From contig JBJOOR010000008.1 of the NCBI GenBank assembly GCA_046051225.1, forward strand, positions 1 to 64,000: DNA of 64,000 nucleotides, in the 5' to 3' direction. Source of the DNA: CAIODY01 sp046051225 (GTDB taxonomy: Bacteria > Bacteroidota > Bacteroidia > Chitinophagales > CAIODY01). Positions 54,223 to 63,795 of this stretch are shown in pieces. A model generated the notes under the pieces. That model was not told where the DNA came from. It searched no databases and saw only the letters and a program-made list of their open reading frames with translations. Position 1 is the stretch's first letter; every line of letters begins with the position of its first letter. A program made the translations under genes and the position numbers.

Positions 54223-57200
54223 AAAAAATCATTTACATATTACTATTTGTACTTTTTCAAAGTAAACTTCATGGACAAGGTATTGGAAGTGGTAGTGATG
54301 GTTCACCCAATATTTCGGGCATTATAAATACTTATTCAAAAGTAAACTCAATTAATACAATTGGCTGTTATTCTAGAATAACTGTTGATTCTATCTTGAA
54401 TTTTCAACCTAATGATTTAGTACTTATTATACAAATGCAAGGTGCAACATTTGATACTACTAATACAGCAAGCTATGGTACATTGCAAAATTTTAATTCA
54501 ACAGGAAATTTTGAGTTTGTAAAAATTCAAGCTATAGTAGGAACAACAATCACATTAAAATCTCTATTCACAAAAACGTATAATACTTCAACAGGAAAAG
54601 TTCAATTAATCAGAGTACCACAATACAACAATCCTACTATTACAGGTATTCTAACTTGCAAAAAATGGAATGGTACAACGGGTGGTGTACTTGCACTAGA
54701 TGCAATAGGAACGGTAACTTTAAATGATAGTTTAACTGTTTCGTCAAAAGGTTTCAGAGGTGCTTTAGTACAATATGGTACTACACAAATAAATCATCAA
54801 ACAGATTACAGAGCATTTAATAACCCAAGTTATTTTTCAAATAAAGGAGAAGGAATTGGAGGTTATGGTTTTGGATTATTAACATCAGGAAGAGGAGCAC
54901 CAATAAATGGTGGTGGCGGTGGTAATTCTGTAAATGCTGGTGGTGGTGGTGGTGGCAATTATGGTTGTGGGGGTTTAGGTGGGCAAGGTTTTAATTATAG
55001 TACATATCCAGGAAGTCCTGTTTTAGCTCAAGGTGTTGGAGGTTATGGACTAACTTACAATGTAAGCGCTTTGAAATTATTTTCAGGTGGTGGCGGTGGG
55101 GCTGGGCAGTCAGATGACAATCAATCTTTTGATGGTGGTGATGGTGGTGGCATTATTATCATTAATGCCAACTTAATTATTGGTAATAATAAAATGATTA
55201 ATGCTAATGGAAACGGAGTACAAGCATCGGGTATTGATGGAGCAGCAGGTGGTGGTGGTGGTGGATGTATTCTTTTAAATATTCAAACTTATAGCGGTTT
55301 ACTTTCTATAAATGCAATGGGTGGTCATGGAGGAAATTCTGCAAATTATCTTCAATACTATCATGGACCAGGTGGCGGCGGTGGCGGTGGCGTTATTATT
55401 TTTAGAAATGCATCTACTCCAACTGGAGTTTCCATTAATGTAAATGGAGGTTTACAAGGTTTATGTAATGGAAATAATAGTTTAGAAACTGATGGCTGCA
55501 TGGGTGGTATTTTATATAATTTTTCAACTGCCATAAATTATCCACTTAACTCATCCCAAACTCTTTCCATTTGCCAAAATGATACAGCCACTTTGCAATT
55601 AAATTCATCGGCTCAATATATTAATTGGTTGCCAACTACTAATTTATCTTGCAGTAATTGTGTAGCTCCAAAGGCTTATCCAACAAGTACTACAACCTAT
55701 ATTGTTACCGATTCGGTGAATCATTGTTTTAATCGAGATACATTTATTGTTAAAGTAAATCTTAAAACATTTTCAACTCTAAGCGATTCAATATGTCAAG
55801 GCAATATTTTTATTGCCCCAAGTGGCAAACAATATGCTGCAATAGGAACTTATTATGATACAATCATAAACCATAATAGTTGTGATAGCATTATTACTAT
55901 TCAACTTTCGGCTTGTACAAATACATCTTCGCATGCATCATTTCAATTTATAGATTCATTTTGTACAAATTACCCAATTAGCATTACAAATACAAGCTCG
56001 AATAATGTAACCAATTGTTGGAGTTTTGATTCTTTAAATATTAACGGTGTAAAATCATCAGTTAATCTTGGTGTTTTAAACAGCGCTTTAAATTCAACAA
56101 CAGCAGGCACTTTGGTTGAAGATGGAGGCAATTACTATTTGTTTATTACAAATTCTTTTACAACTGATTTGATTAGATGTGATTTAGGAACTAATCCATT
56201 AAATACAATTCCATTAAGTACAACTATTATTTCAAATGTTTTGCCAGGTGGGCATAATGAAGCAGTTCAATTTTTTAAAGAAAGTGGAAGTTGGTATGCA
56301 ATTGTTGATGGTGGGCTTAACAGCTCAGCTTTTATGAGCAGATTAAATTTTGGCGTATCAATCACAAACACATCACCTACTGTGATTCCATTAGCCGTTC
56401 CAGTTTTAGGTAATTGGCCACATCAATTGGAAATTTTTAAAAATGGTTCAAATTATATTGGCTTTGTAGTTTGCCGAACCAATGGCGATGTGCAACGAGT
56501 AAATTTTGGAACATCAATAACCAATACACCAACTATAACAACTGTTTATTCTTCATTTAATCCAAGCGTTGGATTTGCTATGGAACAAGAAAACGGAAAT
56601 TGGTATATGATGATTTCAACCAATACTGTTCCTGGTGATTTACGGATATTAAATTTTGGCACCAACATTTTAAATAATGCACCCACAGTTACTAATTTAG
56701 GAAATGTAGGAGGGATGTTGGATGCACCAAGAGCAATAAAATTATTTAAAAGTTGCAATCAATTATTTGGATTAGTTAGTAGTCAGAAAAGCCCTACATT
56801 GGGCTATCCTGGGCATATTGTGTTGTTAAATTTTCAAAACGGAATTACAAGCCCTATTACCACCACCAACTTAGGAAACTATGGCGGCAATGATGATTTT
56901 TGGAATATGACATCTAATACTTTTTGGAGCAATAATGCTTTTCATTTTTTCACTTTTAATCCTGTTGATTCAAATGTTACACGAATTGATATTGCACCAA
57001 TAGGAAATACTTTGCCGCTTTCATTTGCTGTAAATCCATCGGTTCAATATTCAACAAGTGGCAATCACAATATTCAACTATTAACAAATTTTGGAAATAT
57101 TAATCAATCAAATTTTTGTAATACTTATTTTTCACTTAGCAATCCGTCATCATCTCAAACTATTTCTATTTGCCAAAATGATACAGCAACTTTACAATTA

Positions 57201-58496
57201 AATTCATCAGCTCAATATATTAATTGGAATCCAACTACTAATTTGTCATGTACTAATTGTGTAGCTCCAAAGGCTTATCCATCAAGCAATACCACATACA
57301 TTGCTACCGATTCGGTGAATCATTGTTTTAGCCGAGATACATTTATTATTAATGTAAATTCAAAAACATTTGCTGCACTCAATGTTTCTATTTGCCAAGG
57401 CAATACTTACACTTTACCAAGTGGTAAAATTGTTTCTACTGCTAACACTTATCATGATACTATTCCCAACCATTTTGGCTGTGATAGTATTATTACCATT
57501 AATTTATCAGTAAAAAATAAAAGCACAGCTTCAGTAAATACTACTATTTGTAAAGGCAAAAATTTTATAACACCAAGTGGCAAAATACTTGTAAATGCTG
57601 GTGTTTATAACGATACAATTTTGAATTATAGAAATTGCGATAGCATCATCACCATTCAATTACAAACTAAAGATTCATCATTAAAAATTATTAATGCTGC
57701 TATTTGCAATGGCAAAAATTATACATTGCCCAATGGCTCTATTGTTAATAGTGGTGGCAATTACACTATTAAATATACTAACTATTTGGGTTGCGATAGC
57801 ACAATAATTGTACAACTAAAAGCGCTGAATAATACAACCGTTAATCAAACTATTTTTATTTGTCAAGGCGATACATTTCATTTGTCCGATGGCTCTATTA
57901 CTACATTTGGGGGCAATTATTTTTCTACCATTCCTAATTATTTAGGTTGCGATAGTACCATTCATACAGTGATAAATATGCTGCCTAAATTTAAAATTGA
58001 TTTGGGCAGTGATGTATTAATGTGCGATGATAAAACAATAACGCTAAATGCAAATCCTAACAATTTAATTGGAGGTAGTTTTAGTTGGAATAATGGTGTA
58101 GGCATAGCAACTACAGAAATTAGCAGTGGCGGATTATACATTGTTACAGCCACTTTTCCGCCATGCAAACCCGTGTTAGATAGTATATTTATTGTTACTG
58201 AAAATTGTGATTGCAATATGTATATGCCCAATGCATTTTCGCCCAATCATGATGGATTAAATGAAACTATTAAACCAGTGATAGAATGTAATCCATTACC
58301 AATTGATTATGTTTTTTCAATTTATAATCGTTGGGGGCAATTAGTTTTTACCACTTCAAACATTGATGAAAGCTGGGATGGAAATTTTAAAAAAAAAGAA
58401 CAAGAAGTAGGTGTATATGATTATTTGATTAGTTATAAGCATTCGGCAAATGAAAAAAAAATAATAAAAAAGGGTGATATTTCACTAATACGATAA
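54219..58496 (+). CDS. Large T9SS type B surface adhesin with Gly-rich and tandem repeats
   Basis: A 1425-residue secreted protein. Signal peptide to about residue 20, a Gly-rich region (about 205-400, GGGGG clusters), a PKD-like cysteine domain (NDTATLQLNSSAQYINW) present twice (about 448 and 985), a propeller-like series of VNFG/FFKESGSWY repeats (about 620-930), then four tandem modules of about 45 residues starting ICQGN/ICKGK and ending CDSIITI, one more copy earlier, and a T9SS type B sorting domain (YMPNAFSPNHDGLNETI to the end). Start is TTG, which overlaps the methyltransferase stop; the following KKIIYILLFVLFQS fits a signal. Likely exported by the T9SS through PorP/SprF-like proteins. 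Confidence 0.85.
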   Translation: MKKIIYILLFVLFQSKLHGQGIGSGSDGSPNISGIINTYSKVNSINTIGCYSRITVDSILNFQPNDLVLIIQMQGATFDTTNTASYGTLQNFNSTGNFEFVKIQAIVGTTITLKSLFTKTYNTSTGKVQLIRVPQYNNPTITGILTCKKWNGTTGGVLALDAIGTVTLNDSLTVSSKGFRGALVQYGTTQINHQTDYRAFNNPSYFSNKGEGIGGYGFGLLTSGRGAPINGGGGGNSVNAGGGGGGNYGCGGLGGQGFNYSTYPGSPVLAQGVGGYGLTYNVSALKLFSGGGGGAGQSDDNQSFDGGDGGGIIIINANLIIGNNKMINANGNGVQASGIDGAAGGGGGGCILLNIQTYSGLLSINAMGGHGGNSANYLQYYHGPGGGGGGGVIIFRNASTPTGVSINVNGGLQGLCNGNNSLETDGCMGGILYNFSTAINYPLNSSQTLSICQNDTATLQLNSSAQYINWLPTTNLSCSNCVAPKAYPTSTTTYIVTDSVNHCFNRDTFIVKVNLKTFSTLSDSICQGNIFIAPSGKQYAAIGTYYDTIINHNSCDSIITIQLSACTNTSSHASFQFIDSFCTNYPISITNTSSNNVTNCWSFDSLNINGVKSSVNLGVLNSALNSTTAGTLVEDGGNYYLFITNSFTTDLIRCDLGTNPLNTIPLSTTIISNVLPGGHNEAVQFFKESGSWYAIVDGGLNSSAFMSRLNFGVSITNTSPTVIPLAVPVLGNWPHQLEIFKNGSNYIGFVVCRTNGDVQRVNFGTSITNTPTITTVYSSFNPSVGFAMEQENGNWYMMISTNTVPGDLRILNFGTNILNNAPTVTNLGNVGGMLDAPRAIKLFKSCNQLFGLVSSQKSPTLGYPGHIVLLNFQNGITSPITTTNLGNYGGNDDFWNMTSNTFWSNNAFHFFTFNPVDSNVTRIDIAPIGNTLPLSFAVNPSVQYSTSGNHNIQLLTNFGNINQSNFCNTYFSLSNPSSSQTISICQNDTATLQLNSSAQYINWNPTTNLSCTNCVAPKAYPSSNTTYIATDSVNHCFSRDTFIINVNSKTFAALNVSICQGNTYTLPSGKIVSTANTYHDTIPNHFGCDSIITINLSVKNKSTASVNTTICKGKNFITPSGKILVNAGVYNDTILNYRNCDSIITIQLQTKDSSLKIINAAICNGKNYTLPNGSIVNSGGNYTIKYTNYLGCDSTIIVQLKALNNTTVNQTIFICQGDTFHLSDGSITTFGGNYFSTIPNYLGCDSTIHTVINMLPKFKIDLGSDVLMCDDKTITLNANPNNLIGGSFSWNNGVGIATTEISSGGLYIVTATFPPCKPVLDSIFIVTENCDCNMYMPNAFSPNHDGLNETIKPVIECNPLPIDYVFSIYNRWGQLVFTTSNIDESWDGNFKKKEQEVGVYDYLISYKHSANEKKIIKKGDISLIR

Positions 58497-58502
58497 TGCC
58501 AT

Positions 58503-58540
58503 AAAAAAAACCTCAACAAATTAATGTTGAGGTTTTTTTT
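58503..58540 (+). terminator. Terminator after the adhesin gene
   Basis: Arms CCTCAACA / TGTTGAGG flanked by eight A and eight T, within 7 bases of the stop; works in both directions. Confidence 0.9.
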
Positions 58541-58544
58541 GTAT

Positions 58545-58564
58545 AGACGGATAATTATCCGTCT
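58545..58564. repeat. Perfect 20-bp palindrome next to ahcY
   Basis: AGACGGATAA/TTATCCGTCT, a perfect palindrome located 5 bases past the ahcY stop codon and just after the adhesin terminator. It may be a 3' hairpin for ahcY or a protein binding site. Confidence 0.6.
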
Positions 58565-58569
58565 TTAAC

Positions 58570-59898
58570 TTAGTATCTATAAGCTTCTGGTTTGAAAGGA
58601 CCTTCTTTCGGCAATCCTAAATAGTCAGCTTGTGCTGTAGTTAATTCATCTAACACAACGCCAATTTTAGCTAAATGCAAACGAGCAACTTTTTCATCTA
58701 ATACTTTTGGTAATACATAAACTTTGTTTTCGTATTTACCTGGATTGCACCACAATTCAATTTGTGCCAATGTTTGATTGCTGAATGAATTACTCATTAC
58801 AAACGAAGGATGACCAGTGGCACAACCTAAGTTTACCAATCTGCCTTCTGCCAATACAATCACATCTTTACCTTCGATAGTGTACATATCCACTTGCGGT
58901 TTGATAGTGTTTTTTGTGTTACCATAAGCACCATTCAACCAAGCCATATCAATTTCAATATCGAAGTGACCGATATTACAAACGATAGCTTTATCTTTCA
59001 TTAATCTGAAATGTTTTTCAGTAATCAAATCTCTGCAACCCGAAGCAGTAACAATGATGTCGGCTTCTTTTACAGCATCAATCATACGTTTTACTTCAAA
59101 GCCATCCATAGCAGCTTGTAATGCACAGATAGGATCGATTTCGGTAACAATTACACGACAACCTGCACCTTTTAATGAAGCAGCCGAACCTTTACCCACA
59201 TCGCCATAAGAACCAACAACAGCAACCTTTCCAGCCATCATCACATCCGTAGCACGACGAATTGCATCAACCAAAGATTCTTTACAACCGTATTTATTAT
59301 CGAATTTAGATTTAGTAACAGAATCGTTTACATTAAATGCAGGAATTGGCAATGTGCCTTTTTGCATTCTTTCGTATAAACGATGAACACCAGTTGTAGT
59401 TTCTTCGCTCAAACCTTTTACGTGTTGAATCAATTCAGGATATTTATCAAACACAATGTTTGTTAAATCGCCACCATCATCCAAAATCATATTCAAAGGT
59501 CTATCAGCACTACCAAAGAACAAAGTTTGTTCAATACACCAATCAGCTTCTTCTTGTGTTTGTCCTTTCCAAGCATATACACCAATGCCAGCAGCAGCAA
59601 TAGCAGCAGCAGCTTGGTCTTGTGTTGAAAATATATTACACGAACTCCATTTTACTTCGGCACCTAAAGCTGTTAATGTTTCAATTAACACAGCTGTTTG
59701 AATAGTCATGTGTAAGCAGCCAGCAATACGTGCACCTTTTAAAGGTTGCGATGGACCATATTCTTCACGAATAGACATTAAACCTGGCATTTCAGCTTCG
59801 GCTAATTTAATTTCTTTACGTCCCCATTCAGCTAAGCTGAAATCTGCTACTTTGTACTTCAAATCGAAGTCGATTGATGTTTTTGTCATTGTACTCAT
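58570..59898 (-). CDS. ahcY: Adenosylhomocysteinase
   Basis: A 442-residue NAD-dependent enzyme that hydrolyses S-adenosylhomocysteine to adenosine and homocysteine. Recognised segments: GARIAGCLHMTIQTAVLIETL, SSCNIFSTQDQAAAAI, ILDDGGDLTN, VVGSYGDVGKGSAASLKGAG (NAD loop), and the terminal LTTAQADYLGLPKEGPFKPEAYRY with the tail Lys/Tyr. Full-length. Upstream is a good TTTG/TATTTTTG promoter on the minus strand. Adjacent to the SAM-dependent methyltransferase region only by chance. Confidence 0.96.
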   Translation of the reverse strand: MSTMTKTSIDFDLKYKVADFSLAEWGRKEIKLAEAEMPGLMSIREEYGPSQPLKGARIAGCLHMTIQTAVLIETLTALGAEVKWSSCNIFSTQDQAAAAIAAAGIGVYAWKGQTQEEADWCIEQTLFFGSADRPLNMILDDGGDLTNIVFDKYPELIQHVKGLSEETTTGVHRLYERMQKGTLPIPAFNVNDSVTKSKFDNKYGCKESLVDAIRRATDVMMAGKVAVVGSYGDVGKGSAASLKGAGCRVIVTEIDPICALQAAMDGFEVKRMIDAVKEADIIVTASGCRDLITEKHFRLMKDKAIVCNIGHFDIEIDMAWLNGAYGNTKNTIKPQVDMYTIEGKDVIVLAEGRLVNLGCATGHPSFVMSNSFSNQTLAQIELWCNPGKYENKVYVLPKVLDEKVARLHLAKIGVVLDELTTAQADYLGLPKEGPFKPEAYRY

Positions 59899-59935
59899 TT
59901 TATTATTTGATTTTTATTTTTATTATTTCAGGCTG

Positions 59936-59967
59936 CAAAAATATATTATTCCTAAACAACAACCAAA
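59936..59967 (-). promoter_or_regulatory. Bacteroidota-type promoter of ahcY
   Basis: Read leftward: TTTG (59967-59964), 20 bases, TATTTTTG (59943-59936), close to the TTTG-N19-TAnnTTTG consensus, 38 bases before the ahcY start codon. Confidence 0.6.
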
Positions 59968-60050
59968 AAACTGGAAGGTTTACAGAAATTAAGTTTTTAA
60001 TTGAAAAATTGTTTTGTACGATTTAAGTAAAAAATATTTATTTTTGCCTA

Positions 60051-60290
60051 ATGAATTCTACTTATCATATTTCGGAAAAAGAACTTACGATTGAGTTTTT
60101 AAAAACCATTAAAGCGCTTTTTAAAAATAAAAACTTAACGGTTTCTATTACCGAAGAAATAGATGCTACGGATTATTTATTAGCATCCGAAGCCAATAAA
60201 AAACATTTGCAAAAATCCACTTCTGATTTACAAAAGGGTAAAGGAAAAGAATTTACAGCGGCTCAACTTAAAAAATTTGTAGCCCAATAA
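60051..60290 (+). CDS. Probable antitoxin of a YoeB-type pair
   Basis: A 79-residue protein that ends exactly where the toxin gene begins (TAA then ATG). It has a mixed helical content and a lysine-rich C-terminal part (LQKSTSDLQKGKGKEFTAAQLKKFVAQ) but lacks the familiar YefM/Phd N-terminal motif; a different antitoxin type is likely. A TAttTTTG box ends only 4 bases before the ATG, so the transcript may begin almost at the start codon. Confidence 0.6.
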   Translation: MNSTYHISEKELTIEFLKTIKALFKNKNLTVSITEEIDATDYLLASEANKKHLQKSTSDLQKGKGKEFTAAQLKKFVAQ

Positions 60291-60551
60291 ATGAGAACAA
60301 TAACCATCAGCCCTGATGCTTTATTACAAATGGAAAATTATAAAAAAGGCAACCCTAAATTATTATCGAAAATAATTTCGTTATTAGTTGAAACCGCAAA
60401 TACTCCATTTGAAGGAATTGGAAAGCCAGAAGCATTAAAACATGATTTAAAAGGAAAATGGAGTCGAAGGATAAATGATGAACACCGCTTGGTATATGAA
60501 GTAAAAGAAAATACTATTTGGGTAATATCTTGTCAATATCACTATTCATAA
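60291..60551 (+). CDS. yoeB: YoeB/Txe-type toxin mRNA interferase
   Basis: An 86-residue RelE-fold toxin. Landmarks of YoeB: NTPFEGIGKPEALKHDLKGKWSRRINDEHRLVYEV and the C-terminal ISCQYHY. The candidate catalytic residues are Glu in GKPEAL, Arg in INDEHRLVY and His in QYHY (E. coli: Glu46, Arg65, His83). The protein is expected to cut mRNA in the ribosomal A site. Directly after its partner gene, no gap. Confidence 0.88.
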   Translation: MRTITISPDALLQMENYKKGNPKLLSKIISLLVETANTPFEGIGKPEALKHDLKGKWSRRINDEHRLVYEVKENTIWVISCQYHYS

Positions 60552-60668
60552 TAGTTGCGATATTACTTTTTTCAATTCATTTTTTACGAAATTATATTTT
60601 TTGTTTTTACCCCAAAACAATAAACTTTTAAAATTCAAAATTACTTTTGTAGCCACAAATAATTTTAC

Positions 60669-61949
60669 ATGAATTTTATTGAAGAACTAAGATGGAGAGG
60701 ACAGCTTCATCAATTTACACCCGAAGCCGAAAAATTTTTAGCCGAAAATAAAACCAGTGGCTACTGTGGTTTCGACCCTACTGCATCATCCATGACGATT
60801 GGCAATTTTGTACCCATTATGTTATTAATGCGGTTTCAAAAATGCGGACATAAACCCATTGCATTGGTAGGCGGCGCCACAGGTTTAATTGGCGACCCAT
60901 CTGGCAAATCGGCTGAAAGAAATTTATTATCCGTTGATAAATTAGAAGCCAATGTAGCCGCTTTCAAAACTCAATTATCGAAATATTTAGATTTTGATTC
61001 GGGCAGCAATAAAGCCGAATTAGTAAACAATTATGATTGGTTTAAAGATATGGATGTGTTTACTTTTCTTCGTGATATTGGCAAACACATTACCGTAAAC
61101 TATATGATGTCGAAGGATTCAGTACAAAACAGATTAGAAAATGGAATTTCGTTTACCGAATTCAGTTACCAATTAATTCAAGGCTACGATTATCAATGGT
61201 TGTATAAAAACAAAGGCTGCCGAGTGCAAATGGCTGGCAGCGACCAATGGGGTAATATGACCACAGGCTTAGAATTAATACGCCGCATGAATGGTGGCGA
61301 TGATGCACATTTAGTAACTGCGCCATTAATTACAAAAGCCGATGGAACAAAATTTGGCAAAAGCGAAAGTGGTGCTATTTGGTTAGATAGAAACTTAACT
61401 ACGCCTTATCAATTTTTTCAATTTTGGATAAATGCAAGCGATGAAGACGCTGCTAAATATTTAAAAATATTTTCGTTTTTAGATGAAAAAACCATCAACG
61501 AAATTGTAACCGAACATAGCAAAGCACCACATGAAAGATTGCTGCAAACCCAATTGGCTAAAGAGGTTACAACAATTGTGCATTCTGCCAATGATGTAAA
61601 CATTGCTTTAAAAACCAGCGATATTTTATTTGGCAATGCAAATATTGATGTATTAAAAAACTTGAATGAAAACGAATGGACTGAAATATTTACAGGCGTA
61701 CCACAATTTGAAATCAATAAAAATAATTTAGCCGATGGCATTAATGTTGTTTCGTTATTAGCCGAAACAACTTCTGTTTTTTCATCAAAAGGCGAAGCGA
61801 AAAAAATGATAGAAGCTGGCGGTGTATTATTAAACAAAGAAAAAATAAACAACACTTCGCAAATTATTAATGCTGATAATTTAATTGGCGGCAAATATTT
61901 ATTGTTTCAAAAAGGAAAGAAAAATTATTTTTTATTAAAGGCTAAATAA
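60669..61949 (+). CDS. tyrS: Tyrosyl-tRNA synthetase
   Basis: A 426-residue class I synthetase. Recognisable: NFIEELRWRGQLHQFT, ALVGGATGLIGDPSGKSAERNLL, YDYQWLYKNKGCRVQMAGSDQWGN, and KFGKS in TKFGKSESG, plus a C-terminal S4-like domain (AKKMIEAGGVLLNKEKINN). The HIGH motif region reads TASSMTIGNFVPI, with Thr and Asn in place of the two histidines. Full length. The rest of the active-site loops is intact. A TAcTTTTG box is 20 bases before the start. Confidence 0.94.
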   Translation: MNFIEELRWRGQLHQFTPEAEKFLAENKTSGYCGFDPTASSMTIGNFVPIMLLMRFQKCGHKPIALVGGATGLIGDPSGKSAERNLLSVDKLEANVAAFKTQLSKYLDFDSGSNKAELVNNYDWFKDMDVFTFLRDIGKHITVNYMMSKDSVQNRLENGISFTEFSYQLIQGYDYQWLYKNKGCRVQMAGSDQWGNMTTGLELIRRMNGGDDAHLVTAPLITKADGTKFGKSESGAIWLDRNLTTPYQFFQFWINASDEDAAKYLKIFSFLDEKTINEIVTEHSKAPHERLLQTQLAKEVTTIVHSANDVNIALKTSDILFGNANIDVLKNLNENEWTEIFTGVPQFEINKNNLADGINVVSLLAETTSVFSSKGEAKKMIEAGGVLLNKEKINNTSQIINADNLIGGKYLLFQKGKKNYFLLKAK

Positions 61950-61956
61950 ACACAAA

Positions 61957-62568
61957 ATGAAAAACTTAATACGTAAAATATTATTGTTGTTGGTTATTGC
62001 AATGTGCTTTGCAAAAGCAATACAGGCGCAGGATATAGATAATAAGAAACTGCAATATTATATATCGGGAAAAGATACTTTTTACATTTATACATTGCAT
62101 ACAGTATGGTGTATTGATAAAAAAAAGTTTGCTACTGATTTAGAAAGATATCAATACAATCAACTTAAATACAATATTAAAGTTGTGTTTCCGTATGTAA
62201 AAGAGGCTGGTAGAATTGTAAACGAGGTAAAAGAAAAATTACCCACATTAACCAATAGAGAACGCCGAAAATTTATTAAACAAAAAGAAGAAGAGCTTCG
62301 TGTACGATTTGAAGACCCACTAAAAAACTTATATGATACGCAAGGCAAACTATTGATTTTATTGATAAATAGAGAAACAGGAAATAGCGTATATCAAGTT
62401 TTAAAAGATATTAAAAACCCCGTTAGGGCTGCTATGTACGAAACCACAGCTATTGTAAATGGATTAAATTTAAACGAAAAATGGGATGCTAAAAAATATA
62501 AATCGGAAGAAGAAATAATGGAAAATTATGAAATGATGTATGGCTATGCAATTCCCGTTGTAAACTAG
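61957..62568 (+). CDS. DUF4294-family exported protein
   Basis: A 203-residue protein restricted to Bacteroidota: signal peptide (cut near QAQ), then YQYNQLKYNIKVVFPYVKEAGRIVNEV, FIKQKEEELRVRFEDPLKNLYDTQGKLLILLINRETGNSVYQVLKDIKNPVRAAMYETTAIVNG. These match the DUF4294 core. Function unknown. It is 7 bases after tyrS, so probably in one transcript. Confidence 0.85.
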   Translation: MKNLIRKILLLLVIAMCFAKAIQAQDIDNKKLQYYISGKDTFYIYTLHTVWCIDKKKFATDLERYQYNQLKYNIKVVFPYVKEAGRIVNEVKEKLPTLTNRERRKFIKQKEEELRVRFEDPLKNLYDTQGKLLILLINRETGNSVYQVLKDIKNPVRAAMYETTAIVNGLNLNEKWDAKKYKSEEEIMENYEMMYGYAIPVVN

Positions 62569-62700
62569 TTTTACAACATTTTTTTATATTTCAACACTAT
62601 TGTAAGTTCAATAGCATGAAAGTTTTTTGGGCTATACTTTAACTACTTAATAGATGATTATGTATAGCAGTTTATTTTTATTATTTCATGAAAATAGAAA

Positions 62701-63687
62701 TCATAAAAACCTTGGGCTATAAATTATTTTGCCACGTGGTGGCGGTGGCGGTGCAATAAAACGATAATGTAAGCCTATTTCATTGCTGCCTATTGATGTT
62801 TTACGAATTTGCGAAATGCTAGCATCATAAGAATAAACCATCAACAATTCGGGTTTAATTTGATAAGCAAATAAAAATATTACGCCATCGGCAGTGGTTT
62901 TAGAAAAGCCTCTAAAGCCTAATCCTATCGACATATTTTTTTTATATATAGCTATAGCCATAATATCAGTTGTAGTTTTTTTAAAATCAGATTTTATAAA
63001 TACTGAAGGTGTAAATTTTAAATTTGAATTAATTTCTTTTTGATATTGGGTTTGAAAATATAATGTTGGCGAATATTGAACAATGCCCGAACCTGTGGCT
63101 GTACTGAATTTTAAAGGCATTGGCAATAAATGATTCAACGATAATGAAACCGAATAGTTTTCTTTTAGCAAACTTGTTCCAATTCCTATATCGGGCTTTA
63201 TCGCATTGATAGTAGATGTGGGCAATGATGCATCATTGTGATTGATGTTTCCATTATCATAATCACCTTCCGATGCTCGTAATTTATCGCCATACAAACT
63301 ATATTGAATCAATCCTGCTTGAATGCCAGCATTAAAATATCCTGCGTTTATTCTTTTTTTAAAAGCATATTGTAGTTGCACATTTGTGCTGCGATGTACT
63401 GCCGCAAAATCATTAATGATTGATAATCCTAAGCCACCTTTTAATTTATTGTTGGGCAAATGAACATATAAAGCTTGCGAAAATGGTTGCCCTTTAAACA
63501 AGGTCCATTGGCTACGAAATGAGCCGCCAGCAGCCAATCCATTATAGCTGCCAGCTAATGATGGATTAAATACCGATGATAAATATGGCGAATGTGAAAA
63601 CTGTGCATCGGCTTGTGCAACTACTTTTTTCGATAAAAAAAAGCAAGTTGTTATCAATAAAAAAATAATTACAATTTGTTGTTTCAT
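62701..63687 (-). CDS. PorP/SprF family T9SS outer-membrane protein, copy 2
   Basis: A 328-residue outer-membrane protein: signal peptide (cleaved after KKVVAQ), then QFSHSPYLSSVFNPSLAGSYNGLAAGGSFRSQW, GGLGLSIINDFAAVHRS and repeated strands. It belongs to the PorP/SprF family with the copy at 10736-11755. The ATG at 63687 is preferred over the upstream TTG at 63708. The C-terminal end has APPPPPRGKI, a proline-rich tail. Likely helps anchoring or secretion of type B cargo. Confidence 0.85.
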   Translation of the reverse strand: MKQQIVIIFLLITTCFFLSKKVVAQADAQFSHSPYLSSVFNPSLAGSYNGLAAGGSFRSQWTLFKGQPFSQALYVHLPNNKLKGGLGLSIINDFAAVHRSTNVQLQYAFKKRINAGYFNAGIQAGLIQYSLYGDKLRASEGDYDNGNINHNDASLPTSTINAIKPDIGIGTSLLKENYSVSLSLNHLLPMPLKFSTATGSGIVQYSPTLYFQTQYQKEINSNLKFTPSVFIKSDFKKTTTDIMAIAIYKKNMSIGLGFRGFSKTTADGVIFLFAYQIKPELLMVYSYDASISQIRKTSIGSNEIGLHYRFIAPPPPPRGKIIYSPRFL

Positions 63688-63795
63688 GTCGTCAGTTTGC
63701 TGCTGCAAAATACAAAAATAAAATGTTCTACGTTATTCCCATTTAATATCAACTTTAAAAACACAAAGAAATTATCTTTGCAAAAAAAATAATTA

